Shown: positions 1 to 8,998 of the stretch, one piece after another
Position numbering within the stretch: the stretch's first letter is position 1
Layout: every line of letters begins with the position of its first letter
Source: Parasedimentitalea marina
Lineage (GTDB): Bacteria > Pseudomonadota > Alphaproteobacteria > Rhodobacterales > Rhodobacteraceae
Assembly (NCBI RefSeq): GCF_004006175.1
Contig: NZ_CP033219.1
Span: forward strand, 4,154,001-4,218,000
Direction of reading: 5' to 3'
Length of the DNA: 64,000 bases
The notes under the pieces: generated by a model
What the model saw: only the letters and a program-made list of their open reading frames with translations
Told to the model about the DNA's origin: nothing
Database searches by the model: none
Position numbers and translations under genes: made by a program

Positions 1-85
1 ACAGCGCGTTGCGGCGGGACGTGTTGCAATTCGTGACAACCAGCCGATCGCCCTGATCCTCAGTCATAACAAGCGGCTGGTTCAT
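1..85 (-). CDS. Enoyl-CoA hydratase/isomerase (crotonase) family, N-terminal fragment cut by the window edge
   Basis: Only the first 28 residues are inside the window. They begin MNQPLVMTEDQGDRLVVTNC and continue to a ..SRRNAL stretch, which fits the opening beta strand of crotonases (usually ..LNRPEARNAL..). The ATG shares an ATGA overlap with the stop of the upstream thioesterase gene, so the two are translationally coupled. This makes it the sixth gene of a beta-oxidation operon and it would hydrate or isomerise an enoyl-CoA. The family assignment rests on a short stretch and on context. Confidence 0.65.
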   Translation of the reverse strand, partial: MNQPLVMTEDQGDRLVVTNCNTSRRNAL

Positions 86-513
86 GTTTGGTGACCTGTT
101 GAGCGACGATGATCCGGAACTTTGCGGAACACCCCGGTAGAGGTCGCAATCAACTGGCCATCTTCCCCCTCTAGCCGGGCGTCGATAAACACAGTCGCGC
201 TGCCGCCGCCGGTGATGCGGCCAGTGGCCGTGACTCGCCCTGTGCGGGCGGGCGCTATGAAATTGGTGGTCAATGACATCGTCAGAAATGGCGCCCGCCC
301 GTCCGGGTCAATGCTCATGGATCCGGTGGCGCCGCTGGCACTGTCCATCAAAATCGTGGCAATGCCGCCATGCAACACGCCGTGCCGGTTCAAATGGGCA
401 TCTGTCAGATCCAGCCAGCATCGCGCCCCGCCATCGTCGTGGCTGACATCCAGCACATATCCAATCAACCGCTGCGGGCCGGTCTCGTTATGGATAATCA
501 AGTCTTTGGCCAT
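82..513 (-). CDS. PaaI-type hotdog-fold acyl-CoA thioesterase
   Basis: A 143-aa single hotdog domain. The helix entry HGVLHGGIATILMDSA carries the HGG motif of the PaaI/ACOT13 group, and the following strands (ending ..ATSTGVFRKV) complete the fold. The family hydrolyses acyl-CoA thioesters in the cytoplasm, releasing CoA from dead-end or aryl/acyl intermediates. It starts 3 nt after the acyl-CoA dehydrogenase stop with a G-rich Shine-Dalgarno (GGGGGTGAGAC before ATG), and its stop overlaps the next gene. In this operon it probably relieves CoA trapping; the substrate cannot be read from sequence. Confidence 0.85.
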   Translation of the reverse strand: MAKDLIIHNETGPQRLIGYVLDVSHDDGGARCWLDLTDAHLNRHGVLHGGIATILMDSASGATGSMSIDPDGRAPFLTMSLTTNFIAPARTGRVTATGRITGGGSATVFIDARLEGEDGQLIATSTGVFRKVPDHRRSTGHQT

Positions 514-516
514 GTC

Positions 517-1608
517 TCACCCCCGTGACAATGCGATAAAGCGTTCCAGGTGATGATCGGTGTCACCCCACTGATGGTCAATCATCGTCATTCGTTTGGC
601 GAACCCGGCCAGCGCATATTCTCCGGTCATGCCGATACCGCCGTGCATCTGAATGCATTCTTCAGCAACCAAACGACCAACCCGACCGATCAGGTTTTTA
701 GCGGCGCTCACGTGGCGTTCACGCAAAGCGCGGTCTGCTGTCAGATGACCACATATATTAATGGTAGCGGATCGGGCTTGTTCAATCTCGACCAGCACGT
801 CGGCCATGCGATGTTGCAGCGCCTGAAATTTGCCTATGGGCCGGCCAAATTGTTGACGTGTCTGCAAGTATTCTATGGTCATGCCCTTGGCACTTTCCAT
901 CGCGCCAACCGCCTCAGCACAAAGCGCGGCTGTGGCGCGTGCAACCTGCGTTTCGATGGCGTCGAAACTGCCCCCAATAGGCCCTAACAAGGCATTTTCC
1001 GGCAGGTTCACATCGCTCAGATAGATCTCGGCAGCGTCAGCACCGCTTATCGTTTGATAGGACCGACGCTGAACGGCACTGGCTTCAACAAAGAACAGCG
1101 ATATCCCGTCGGTGTCCGACACACCGCCTGCGGTACGGGCACTGACGATCAGCGTGTCGGCTCGCCCGCCGTTCATCACAACCGATTTATGGCCGTTCAG
1201 GACATAACCATCAGGGGTTGATTTCGCTGTGGTGCCAACGTGGCTCAGATCATAACGCGCCAGTGGTTCGCCGTGGGCAAAGGCCAGCTGCTGTGTACCT
1301 GCAATTACATCTTCCAGGCGGGTTTTGTCACCCTCTCCACCCAGCGCGGCGATCAGACCGCCGGCCAGAACACCGGTTTCCAACAACGGGACCGAGGCGC
1401 CGGCGCGACCGATCTCCTCAAACACGACGGACAGGTCAAACCCGGAGCCGCCAAAGCCGCCGTCCTCTTCCGAAAACAGCGCGCCGATGATGCCCAATTC
1501 AGCCAGTTCGGCCCATAGCACGGCACTATCCTGGGCGTCTGTTTCTGCCAGGAATCGTCGCAGGGTATCCTGCAGCATCTGGCGCTCTTCGGTTAGGTTG
1601 AAATCCAT
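517..1608 (-). CDS. Acyl-CoA dehydrogenase, small subunit type (PimD-like)
   Basis: A 363-aa FAD-dependent acyl-CoA dehydrogenase: N-terminal helical domain, a middle beta domain around GYVLNGHKSVVMNGGRAD, and a C-terminal helical domain with QFGRPIGKFQALQHRMAD and QMHGGIGMTGEY. It is shorter than a standard 380-395 aa enzyme and lacks the C-terminal YEGT-type segment that carries the usual catalytic glutamate. It follows the larger paralogue after a 9-nt gap. Adjacent large and small dehydrogenases are known to form heteromeric enzymes (pimeloyl-CoA dehydrogenase, steroid side-chain dehydrogenases). I infer it is the non-catalytic or structural partner. Confidence 0.85.
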   Translation of the reverse strand: MDFNLTEERQMLQDTLRRFLAETDAQDSAVLWAELAELGIIGALFSEEDGGFGGSGFDLSVVFEEIGRAGASVPLLETGVLAGGLIAALGGEGDKTRLEDVIAGTQQLAFAHGEPLARYDLSHVGTTAKSTPDGYVLNGHKSVVMNGGRADTLIVSARTAGGVSDTDGISLFFVEASAVQRRSYQTISGADAAEIYLSDVNLPENALLGPIGGSFDAIETQVARATAALCAEAVGAMESAKGMTIEYLQTRQQFGRPIGKFQALQHRMADVLVEIEQARSATINICGHLTADRALRERHVSAAKNLIGRVGRLVAEECIQMHGGIGMTGEYALAGFAKRMTMIDHQWGDTDHHLERFIALSRG

Positions 1609-1617
1609 GATCTGCCC

Positions 1618-2814
1618 TCAGAGTTCCAGAATGGTTTTGCTGATGATCGTGCGCTGAATCTCATTCGACCCGCCAAAGATCGACAACTTACGATTGTTGA
1701 AATACTGCGCCGAAGCTGCGGTGGCATAATCCGGCCCGACGGGCTCCCCGTTATAGCCGTCGTCCAGTGCTTCAGGCAGGAAAGGCGCCGCATAAGGGCC
1801 AACAGCACGGCGGGTCAGGTCGGTGATCTCTTGCCGGATCAGCGTGCCCTTTACCTTAAGCATAGAGCTTTGCGCACCGGGTGCCTGACCGGCTGCGGCC
1901 TGGGCCAGGGTTCGGCTGTTGGTGGTCGACATGGCCATCAGGTCAATTTCGACCTGTGCAATCCGCGCGGCAAAATGCGGGTTCTCAATCAGGGGGCGCC
2001 CGCCTGAGACTTCGGCAGAGGCGATCCGTTTCACATTGGCCAGACCCGCATTCGAGAAACCAACACCGGCAATATTGGTGCGCTCGTGGGTCAGCAGGTA
2101 TTTCGCATAGGTCCAGCCCTTGTCCTGTTCACCAACCAGATTGCCCACCGGCACCCGGACATCATCAAAGAACACTTCGTTGACCTCGGCCTCGCCATCG
2201 AGCAACACAATGGGGCGTACCGTGACACCTGGCGTGGCCATGTCGATCAGCAGAAATGAAATGCCCTCTTGTGCTTTCACCTCGGCATTGGTGCGCACCA
2301 GGCAGAAAATCCAATTGGCGTGCTGCCCCAGGGTGGTCCAAGTCTTCTGACCATTGACCACATAGTGATCGCCATCCCGCACCGCCGAGGTTTTGACCGC
2401 GGCAAGATCCGACCCGGCACCGGGTTCGGAATAGCCCTGACACCACCAATCCTGCCCCGACAAGATGCGGGGCAGGTAGTGGCCACATTGTTCGGGCGTG
2501 CCAAAGGCCTGTAATACCGGCCCCAACATCGTCAGCCCAAACGGAACAATCCGGGGCGCATGGGCAAGGGTGGTTTCCTCTTCAAAGATATGCCGCTCGA
2601 CTGGCGTCCAGCCAGCGCCACCGTGATGCTTGGGCCAATTTCCGGCCAACCAACCACGGCTGTTCAGGCTGGCGTGCCAGGATTCATAATCGGCTTTTGA
2701 CAGAGGCTTTCCCAACCGCACCCGATCGGCCAAACGGCTGTCCAGCTCGGCCTTCAGAAAACTGAGGACCTCTGCTCTGAAATCTTGCTCATCTGTTGTA
2801 TACGCCAGATCCAT
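1618..2814 (-). CDS. Acyl-CoA dehydrogenase, large subunit type (PimC-like)
   Basis: 398 aa from the ATG at 2814 (MDLAYTTDEQDF). A longer frame reaching back into the thiolase gene is unlikely because the thiolase stop lies only 10 nt upstream. Domains are an N-terminal helical region, a beta domain with CQGYSEPGAGSDLAAVKT and the VVNGQKTWTT flavin-site stretch, and a C-terminal helical domain. The usual catalytic YEGT glutamate is replaced (IFGGSNEIQR), but E244 in LLTHERTNIAG sits where isovaleryl-CoA-type enzymes keep their base. It would oxidise an acyl-CoA to the trans-2-enoyl-CoA, probably together with the following gene. PimC-like assignment is by resemblance and gene order. Confidence 0.87.
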   Translation of the reverse strand: MDLAYTTDEQDFRAEVLSFLKAELDSRLADRVRLGKPLSKADYESWHASLNSRGWLAGNWPKHHGGAGWTPVERHIFEEETTLAHAPRIVPFGLTMLGPVLQAFGTPEQCGHYLPRILSGQDWWCQGYSEPGAGSDLAAVKTSAVRDGDHYVVNGQKTWTTLGQHANWIFCLVRTNAEVKAQEGISFLLIDMATPGVTVRPIVLLDGEAEVNEVFFDDVRVPVGNLVGEQDKGWTYAKYLLTHERTNIAGVGFSNAGLANVKRIASAEVSGGRPLIENPHFAARIAQVEIDLMAMSTTNSRTLAQAAAGQAPGAQSSMLKVKGTLIRQEITDLTRRAVGPYAAPFLPEALDDGYNGEPVGPDYATAASAQYFNNRKLSIFGGSNEIQRTIISKTILEL

Positions 2815-2824
2815 TGTCGGCCCC

Positions 2825-4000
2825 TTAGTAAATTTCGAACAGGCCAGCAGCGCCCATGCCACCGCCGATACACATAGAGACCACACCCAGCTTTGCGCCC
2901 CGTCGTTTGCCCTCCAGCAGCAAGTGGCCGGCCAATCGCGCGCCTGTCATGCCGAACGGGTGACCCACCGCAATAGAGCCGCCATTCACGTTGAATATTT
3001 CAGGATCGATGCCAAGGCGGTTGCGGCAATACAGGGCCTGACTGGCAAAGGCCTCGTTCAATTCCCACAGATCGATGTCACTGACTTTCAACCCATGGCG
3101 TTCCAGCAAGCGCGGGATGGCATAGACCGGGCCAATGCCCATTTCATCGGGTTCACAACCGGCAACGGAAAAACCACGAAAAGCGCCTAGCGGCTCTAAT
3201 CCGGCCTTTTCGGCCTCTTTTCCGCTCATCACCACCATTGCCGAGGCCCCGTCGGACAATTGCGATGCATTGCCGGCAGTGATGAATTTCCCCTCACCCT
3301 GCACTGGTTTCAGCTTGGACAACCCGTCCAACGTGGTCATGGGTCGGTTGCATTCATCCTTGGCCAAGGTGACCTGTTTATGGCTGACCTCTTTGGTCTC
3401 ACGATCGGTCACCGCCATGGTGACATCCATCGGCACGATTTCATCGTCAAACAGACCGGCCTCTTGTGCGGCGGCAGTGCGTTGCTGACTTAGCAACGAC
3501 ATCTCGTCCTGCGCTTCGCGGCTGATGCCATAGCGCGCGGCAACAATATCGGCGGTATCGATCATCGGCATATATAGGTCGGGCATATTGGCTTCGATCC
3601 AAGCCTCGCGGGAATGGCGCACCGGAGGTTGCACCAGTGAGATGCTCTCCACTCCACCAGCCAGGGCGACGCGGACACCGTCTTGTTTGATCGAGTTGGC
3701 CGCCATTGAAATGGCCTGTAGTCCCGAGGCGCAGAACCGGTTGATCGTGGTCCCGGCAATGGTGTTCGGCAATCCAGCGCGAATGACAACCTGACGGGCG
3801 ATGTTGCCGCCGGTTGCGGCCTCGGGATATCCACAACCCCAAACACTGTCCTCGATCATCGCCGGGTCAATGCCAGCGCGGTCCACAACAGCCCGGGCCA
3901 CGTGACCACCCATTGTTGCCCCGTGTGTCAGGTTCAATGATCCGCGACCGGCTTTGCCGACTGCGGTGCGGGCGGTAGAAACGATTACTGCGTCAGTCAT
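2825..4000 (-). CDS. Acetyl-CoA acyltransferase (thiolase, degradative type)
   Basis: 391 aa, the normal thiolase length, with all three catalytic positions visible: C90 in [11 protein letters not shown]347 in VGHPFGMTG and C377 in [11 protein letters not shown]. It cleaves 3-ketoacyl-CoA with CoA to acetyl-CoA plus a shortened acyl-CoA. The gene follows the FadB-like gene by 12 nt with GAGGAAAACAC before the ATG, so it belongs to the same transcript. Position and partners match PimB of dicarboxylate operons. Chain-length preference is not readable. Confidence 0.93.
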   Translation of the reverse strand: MTDAVIVSTARTAVGKAGRGSLNLTHGATMGGHVARAVVDRAGIDPAMIEDSVWGCGYPEAATGGNIARQVVIRAGLPNTIAGTTINRFCASGLQAISMAANSIKQDGVRVALAGGVESISLVQPPVRHSREAWIEANMPDLYMPMIDTADIVAARYGISREAQDEMSLLSQQRTAAAQEAGLFDDEIVPMDVTMAVTDRETKEVSHKQVTLAKDECNRPMTTLDGLSKLKPVQGEGKFITAGNASQLSDGASAMVVMSGKEAEKAGLEPLGAFRGFSVAGCEPDEMGIGPVYAIPRLLERHGLKVSDIDLWELNEAFASQALYCRNRLGIDPEIFNVNGGSIAVGHPFGMTGARLAGHLLLEGKRRGAKLGVVSMCIGGGMGAAGLFEIY

Positions 4001-4012
4001 GTGTTTTCCTCA

Positions 4013-6121
4013 TCACTCGTTCAGGCTGGCAAAAGTCTGGCCATTGGCGACCAGATCACGGATCAGTTGGGCGGGTTGCCAAAAATAGGCATCCTCCTCG
4101 GCATATCGCTCCAGATCTGCCAGCAGCGCAGGCAGACCGACCTCGTCCGCGTAATGCATTGGGCCACCGCGATGGCGCGGAAAGCCATAGCCTGACAGAA
4201 ACGTCACATCGACATCCAGCGGACGCAGGGCGATGCCCTCAGCGACAACCTTGGCAGCCTCGTTAATCATCGCGGCCATGTAACGGCGTACAATGGTCTC
4301 ATCATCCATTCTTTGCGGGGTAATTCCCAGATCTGCGCGTTCATCATCAATGAAACCCAGCACCTCAGGGTCGGGTGTGCCGCGTCGTGACCCCTCCGGG
4401 TAGATATAGAACCCGCGTCCGGTCTTCTGGCCAAAACGGCCCAACTCGCACAGGCGATCAGCGAACTTTGCCACCCGTGCGCGAGGGTCCAGCGTCGGCG
4501 CCTTGCGCTTGCGAGTGGCCCAGCCGATATCCAACCCGGCCAGATCGCTGACCTCGAATGGGCCCATGGCAAACCCAAATGCCTTGAGCGCGCGGTCGAT
4601 GTCATAGGGCGATGCCCCGTCCAGAACCATGTGATCGGCGGCGGCGCGATAAGTGGCCAGAATACGGTTTCCAATAAAGCCGTCGCATACGCCTGCCCGC
4701 ACCGCGATTTTGCCCAGCTTTTTCGCCAGTGCAAACCCTGTTGCCACCACATCCGGGGCGGTGGCATCTGGCACCACCACCTCGAGCAGTTTCATCACAT
4801 GCGCCGGCGAAAAGAAGTGGAGCCCAATGACATCCTGAGGGCGGTTGGTGATGGCGGCAATCTCGTTGATATCAAGATACGAGGTATTGCTGGCCAAAAT
4901 AGCGCCAGCTTTGCATTCGGCATCCAGTTTCTGGAACACATCGCGTTTGACATCCATGCTCTCAAAAACAGCTTCAATAACCAAATCCGCTTGACTTAGA
5001 GCCTTGTAGTCGGTGGCAGTACGAAAATCGTCGGCAAGAATGCCGTCGTGTTGTGCCTTGCTCAATTTGCCACGACGCAGACTGTCGCCCAGCAGGCGTG
5101 TCACGGTTGTTGTGGCCTGTGCTGCCGCGTCCTCATTGCGCTCGATCAGCGTGACATCCAGCCCATTCAACAGACAAGACACCGCGATCCCTGCGCCCAT
5201 AGTGCCACCGCCGATGATGCCAACCTCGGTGATTTCACGGGCAGCTATGCCCTGTAATTCAGGCAGTTTTGACACTTTGCGTTCGGCGAAAAAGGCATGG
5301 ATAAGCGCAGCCCGCTGGGGCGAGTCCAGCAGCGAAAGAAACAGCTCTCGTTCCCGCTTCATACCAGAGGCAAAGTCCAGGGTGGTGGCGGCCTCGACCG
5401 CATCGACACAGACAAGCGGCGACAGCTGGCCGCGCGCCTTTTGCGCCAACTTACCTCGCCATTCATCCAGAGTCCCGGCGGCAACACCGGGTGCGTCCAT
5501 TTCGCTGGAGCGGCGTGCAACAGCGCCCTGCCCTAGCAGATGCTGGGCATAGACCAAGCCGGCGGTTCGGGGATCGCTGTCTTGACTGATTTGATCCACA
5601 ATTCCCAATTCCAGCGCCTTTTGCGCAGGTACAGGCCGGCCCGAAGTAATCAGGGTTAGGGTCGCGTCAACGCCAATCAGCCGCGGCAGGCGTTGGGTGC
5701 CACCCGCACCCGGAATAAGACCGAGGGTGACTTCGGGCAGGCCAACTTTGGCCCCAGGTAAAGCAAGGCGATAGTGCGCGCCCAGCGCGACCTCTAGCCC
5801 ACCCCCCAACGCGGTCCCGTGTAGAACTGCGACGACAGGCTTTTCAGTGTCTTCGATCCGCTGGATCAGATCCGGCAGGCGCGGCTCTTGTGGTGGTTTG
5901 CCGAACTCTTTGATGTCAGCCCCAGCGATAAAGGTGCGGCCGGCGCCAATAATCACCGCGATGTGCGCTTCGGCGTCCGCCGCAAAGCGTGAAATTGCGG
6001 CGTCCAATCCACGTCGCACCGCAACGGACAGTGCATTCACCGGTGGATTTTGAACCGTGATGACTGCGACACCGTCGGTCACGTCATAGGCAACAGCAGC
6101 TTGCGTAAGAAGTGTGGTCAT
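4013..6121 (-). CDS. Bifunctional enoyl-CoA hydratase / 3-hydroxyacyl-CoA dehydrogenase (FadB/PimF-like)
   Basis: 702 aa. The N-terminal crotonase domain (about residues 10-190) has the oxyanion-hole stretch FIAGADIKEFG and the LGLIPGAGGTQRLPRL segment. A Rossmann domain starts near residue 295 with VGIIGGGTMGAGIA, and 3-hydroxyacyl-CoA dehydrogenase C-terminal modules follow (GFIGNRI.., GPFEVSDLAGLD). It catalyses two consecutive beta-oxidation steps and hands its product to the thiolase encoded next. It is the first gene of the operon, with GAGG 7 nt before the ATG. The same fusion is PimF in pimelate degradation; FadJ-like enzymes are the alternative. Confidence 0.93.
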   Translation of the reverse strand: MTTLLTQAAVAYDVTDGVAVITVQNPPVNALSVAVRRGLDAAISRFAADAEAHIAVIIGAGRTFIAGADIKEFGKPPQEPRLPDLIQRIEDTEKPVVAVLHGTALGGGLEVALGAHYRLALPGAKVGLPEVTLGLIPGAGGTQRLPRLIGVDATLTLITSGRPVPAQKALELGIVDQISQDSDPRTAGLVYAQHLLGQGAVARRSSEMDAPGVAAGTLDEWRGKLAQKARGQLSPLVCVDAVEAATTLDFASGMKRERELFLSLLDSPQRAALIHAFFAERKVSKLPELQGIAAREITEVGIIGGGTMGAGIAVSCLLNGLDVTLIERNEDAAAQATTTVTRLLGDSLRRGKLSKAQHDGILADDFRTATDYKALSQADLVIEAVFESMDVKRDVFQKLDAECKAGAILASNTSYLDINEIAAITNRPQDVIGLHFFSPAHVMKLLEVVVPDATAPDVVATGFALAKKLGKIAVRAGVCDGFIGNRILATYRAAADHMVLDGASPYDIDRALKAFGFAMGPFEVSDLAGLDIGWATRKRKAPTLDPRARVAKFADRLCELGRFGQKTGRGFYIYPEGSRRGTPDPEVLGFIDDERADLGITPQRMDDETIVRRYMAAMINEAAKVVAEGIALRPLDVDVTFLSGYGFPRHRGGPMHYADEVGLPALLADLERYAEEDAYFWQPAQLIRDLVANGQTFASLNE

Positions 6122-6150
6122 TCAGCGGCCTCGTTTGGTGATCCATTGAC

Positions 6151-6175
6151 CGCGACTTTCACATCGCGACTTTCA
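6151..6175. repeat. Short direct repeat in the leader of the beta-oxidation operon
   Basis: The 11-bp word CGCGACTTTCA occurs twice, at 6151-6161 and 6165-6175, 30-54 bp upstream of the FadB-like start. Read on the minus strand it gives two TGAAAGTCGCG units. It could be a small duplication or a regulator half-site pair. It is only a pattern seen in the sequence. Confidence 0.4.
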
Positions 6176-6222
6176 GGGGCACCCTACCAAGCCTGAATAA
6201 AATTTCAATAAGTAAAATACAA

Positions 6223-6240
6223 TTCCACTATGCAGAATTA
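6223..6240. promoter_or_regulatory. Candidate IclR-type operator upstream of the beta-oxidation operon
   Basis: On the minus strand the site reads TAATTCTGCATAGTGGAA, an imperfect dyad of the form TTC-N2-C-N3-G-N2-GAA. It lies about 100 bp upstream of the FadB-like start and overlaps the iclR stop codon. A copy with 16 of 18 identical positions lies at the dctP promoter (10080-10097). IclR regulators bind partially palindromic sites of this size. That the neighbouring IclR protein binds here is inference from the shared site and gene order. Confidence 0.5.
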
Positions 6241-7059
6241 ACCCTGCTGAGCCAATGCAGACGGCCGACCCGTCATCCGCTCCAGCTCTTTGACCGCAGC
6301 GCGTAATTGTGGGCCGACCTCGGTCTCCATACGGCTTTCTGATAGCGCCTCGGGCATGGCACCACAGGTGAAAGACACGGGTTCGTTGAACTCACGGCTG
6401 CGGAACGGGACAGAAACAGCGTTAACCGTTTTGGCATACCGCAGCCCGTGACCGGCAATCACAAAGCCCCGCGCCAATAGTTGTGAATAGGCATCCTGAC
6501 GGATGTCAGTGACCGACAACTTGGAATCTGCAACGTCCTCGCCATAGGTTTTGACGTAACCCGCGAATTCAGCGTCCCCCAGCGCAGCCAATTGCGCCTG
6601 CCCCGATGATGAATGAGTGGCCGGGATCCGGTATCCAACCTCTAGCCAGATTGACGATGTATCCTTGGGTCGCCAGGTCTTGATCAAAAGAATCTTCTGC
6701 TCATCCCGGACACCGATCAACACAAGGGTACCCGTCGCATCCGCCAGTGGCTGCATGATACTGTCAGCCATATCGACAAAGGACACCGAGGCAGAGGCGA
6801 CATTACCCAGCGCCAACAGGGCCGGGCCGGGCCGGTAGCGATCATGGCGCTGGCCATGAGACAGGTAACCAAGTGATTGCAGAGTGAACGTCAGCCGCGA
6901 GACCGTGGATTTTGGAACACCCGTGCGTTCTGATATCTCTTGGTTGCTAAGCCCATCGTCACTGGGACGAAAGGCACGCAGCACGCTCATTCCGCGTGCC
7001 AATGTTGTTGCAAACCTGCGGTCAGAGGCAAGATCCTGGGCCATATTCGCTTTTCTCAT
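6238..7059 (-). CDS. IclR-family transcriptional regulator
   Basis: 273 aa from the ATG at 7059, which has AGGA 6 nt upstream; a GTG at 7086 in the same frame is less well placed. The N-terminal winged helix-turn-helix is clear (LSNQEISERTGVPKSTVSRL, roughly residues 38-57). It is followed by the IclR effector-binding domain, which includes SSSGQAQLAAL and a C-terminal AVSVPFRS.. segment. The gene lies between the TRAP permease gene (20-nt gap) and the beta-oxidation operon, so it is probably cotranscribed with the transporter. Its expected role is to sense a substrate or CoA intermediate and control both units. Confidence 0.92.
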   Translation of the reverse strand: MRKANMAQDLASDRRFATTLARGMSVLRAFRPSDDGLSNQEISERTGVPKSTVSRLTFTLQSLGYLSHGQRHDRYRPGPALLALGNVASASVSFVDMADSIMQPLADATGTLVLIGVRDEQKILLIKTWRPKDTSSIWLEVGYRIPATHSSSGQAQLAALGDAEFAGYVKTYGEDVADSKLSVTDIRQDAYSQLLARGFVIAGHGLRYAKTVNAVSVPFRSREFNEPVSFTCGAMPEALSESRMETEVGPQLRAAVKELERMTGRPSALAQQG

Positions 7060-7079
7060 CTGTTGTCCTGCTGGCTGGC

Positions 7080-8420
7080 TTACCACATGGAATTTGGCAG
7101 AAGCAAAGAAATCACCGGAAAGGTCATAATCAGGATCAAAACAATCACATCTATGGACAGAAAGCGGGCAATGCCGGCGAAGATCCTGTCGATGGGGGCC
7201 TCTTTGCCAACCACATTGGCGATGACAAAGACGTTCAGGCCCACAGGTGGTGTGATTAATCCAATCTCTAGCAATTTGATAATCACAACGCCAAACCAGA
7301 TCAGGTCCAGCCCATAGGTTTCGACCAAGGGCACCACCAGTGGCAGTGTCAAAACCATAATGCCGATTGGATCCAGGAACATACCCAGTAGCAGATAAAT
7401 CACCGCAATAGCGAACATCAGCCAGAACACTGACAATTCAGCCTGCGTGACCGCGTCGACAATTGCCGGAGCGACTCCGGTCAGGGCGACGAAAGCAACA
7501 AAGATCTTGGCCCCAGCCGCGATGAAAAAGATCGCGGCGGTTTGCAGGCAGGTGTCGCGCAGAGCATCCCAGATATCCACCAGGGTCAACTTGCGTTGCG
7601 CCAGTCCGATCAATGCGGCAGCGGTCAAACACACGCCCGCCGCTTCGGTTGCAGTGAAAATGCCGCCATAGATGCCGCCGATGATGACAGTGAACAGCAC
7701 AAAGGCAGGCCAGGCCATCAGGGCGGCGTGGAACCGTTCTGTGTAGCTGATGCGGTTCGGATCTACGGGCGCGGCGGCAGGATCACGCTTGACCCACAGA
7801 AAGATGACCAGCAGAAAACCGGCCAGGGTCAACAGGCCGGGCAGAATTCCCGCGACAAACAGCCGGTTGATCGAAGTCTCGGTGAAAATGCCATAGATAA
7901 TGAACAGCACGCTGGGCGGGATCAGCGAACCAAGCGTGCCGCCTGCGGCGACACTGGCCGTGGCCAATCGGTTGTCATAGCCCATGCGCAGCATCTCTGG
8001 TGTGCAGATTCGACCCATGGTGGACGCACAGGCGATGGACGATCCGGTGATGGCAGAAAACCCCCCGCATCCCACAACTGATGCCATGGCAACACCACCC
8101 GGCACGGCCGACAACCAGACCCGCGCCGCGTAGTATATCCGCGTGGTGATCTCGGCCTTATAGGCGACATGACCCAAGGCGATGAACAGAGGGATCATCG
8201 ACAGGTCATAAGAATGGATCAGGTCGAAAGAGTTGGAGAACACCATCGACGTGGTCGCACGGATGGCACGCTCGGGTGCAAAGCTGCCGCTGCGAAAGGC
8301 AAAGATGAAAAAGGTCGCAACGGTGGCGACAGCGGCCAGGGTAAACCCAATCGGTGCACGCAGCGCCAGCAGGCCAAGAACAGCAGCAAAGGCGATGAGG
8401 CCAATAAGGGAGGCGTCCAT
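7080..8420 (-). CDS. dctM: TRAP transporter large permease (DctM family)
   Basis: 446 aa, very hydrophobic with about 12 predicted membrane segments, the normal size for a separate DctM subunit. Recognisable DctM stretches are GCGGFSAITGSSIACASTMG, GTLGSLIPPS and LGMFLDPIGIMVLTLPL. It forms the ion-coupled channel of a tripartite ATP-independent periplasmic transporter. Its start overlaps the dctQ stop by one base (TGATG on the minus strand). The partners suggest uptake of an organic acid; the sequence does not give the substrate. Confidence 0.95.
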   Translation of the reverse strand: MDASLIGLIAFAAVLGLLALRAPIGFTLAAVATVATFFIFAFRSGSFAPERAIRATTSMVFSNSFDLIHSYDLSMIPLFIALGHVAYKAEITTRIYYAARVWLSAVPGGVAMASVVGCGGFSAITGSSIACASTMGRICTPEMLRMGYDNRLATASVAAGGTLGSLIPPSVLFIIYGIFTETSINRLFVAGILPGLLTLAGFLLVIFLWVKRDPAAAPVDPNRISYTERFHAALMAWPAFVLFTVIIGGIYGGIFTATEAAGVCLTAAALIGLAQRKLTLVDIWDALRDTCLQTAAIFFIAAGAKIFVAFVALTGVAPAIVDAVTQAELSVFWLMFAIAVIYLLLGMFLDPIGIMVLTLPLVVPLVETYGLDLIWFGVVIIKLLEIGLITPPVGLNVFVIANVVGKEAPIDRIFAGIARFLSIDVIVLILIMTFPVISLLLPNSMW

Positions 8421-8929
8421 CAGTCAGATCCTTCTGCGGAAGTAATAAAATTGTAATTCCCAGCGCGAATGGACCGGATGTCTTGGATGACCAGAATTAG
8501 GAAGCGCAGCCAGCACGTGGACATGCCAATCAGAAACACCAAGCGTCCTGGCCATTTCGGCAGGTTCAAATCGCCATAGAAAAACCCGCCCGAGGTGACG
8601 GTATGGGCAAACTCGCGTCCGCCGGCATAGATCAGCGGCATCAGCGCCAATAGCCCAATGATCGAGCCAAAGACCACCAGCCAGGCCTGTGCTTTTTGGG
8701 GAAGTTTGGCGGCCAGAAATTCAACGGCCACATGGCTGCGCGCCAGTGTTGCAGCTGCCAGCGGCAGCACAATCGCGGCCACCATCAATTCGCGTACGAT
8801 GATGATGGTATCGGGCAGCGCTACATTGAACAGCGCACGCGAGACCACGCTAAACGTAATCATCAGACCCAGCGCAATGACAGCAGCCACCGCAAGGTTC
8901 AGCAAGAACTTCTCAAATTTCCGAAACAT
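8420..8929 (-). CDS. dctQ: TRAP transporter small permease (DctQ family)
   Basis: 169 aa from the ATG at 8929, preceded by GAGG at 5-nt spacing; a GTG six bases upstream is the alternative. Four hydrophobic segments fit a DctQ subunit, with the conserved-type stretches TFSVVSRALFNVALPDTI, ATLARSHVAVEFL and PKWPGRLVFLIGMSTCWLRF. It joins DctM in the inner membrane and docks the binding protein. It sits between dctP (69 nt upstream, hairpin in the gap) and dctM (one-base overlap). Confidence 0.93.
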   Translation of the reverse strand: MFRKFEKFLLNLAVAAVIALGLMITFSVVSRALFNVALPDTIIIVRELMVAAIVLPLAAATLARSHVAVEFLAAKLPQKAQAWLVVFGSIIGLLALMPLIYAGGREFAHTVTSGGFFYGDLNLPKWPGRLVFLIGMSTCWLRFLILVIQDIRSIRAGNYNFITSAEGSD

Positions 8930-8965
8930 CGGCACCTCGCGGTCATTTCATACGGGCCCAGAAAA

Positions 8966-8992
8966 GCCCCCCGGATAGAAATCCGGGAGGCT
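8966..8992 (-). terminator. Hairpin with T-tract between dctP and dctQ
   Basis: On the minus strand GCCTCCCGGAT, loop TTCT and ATCCGGGGGGC form an 11-bp stem followed by TTTTC. The T-tract is short, so partial termination or 3'-end protection of the dctP message is more likely than a full stop. Such an element would give more periplasmic binding protein than permease, which is common in binding-protein transporters. Confidence 0.6.
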
Positions 8993-8998
8993 GGAAAG

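Noticed and set aside
2815..2886. 24-residue N-terminal extension of the large acyl-CoA dehydrogenase
   Set aside because: It runs back into the thiolase C-terminus, whereas the ATG at 2814 gives the normal family start.
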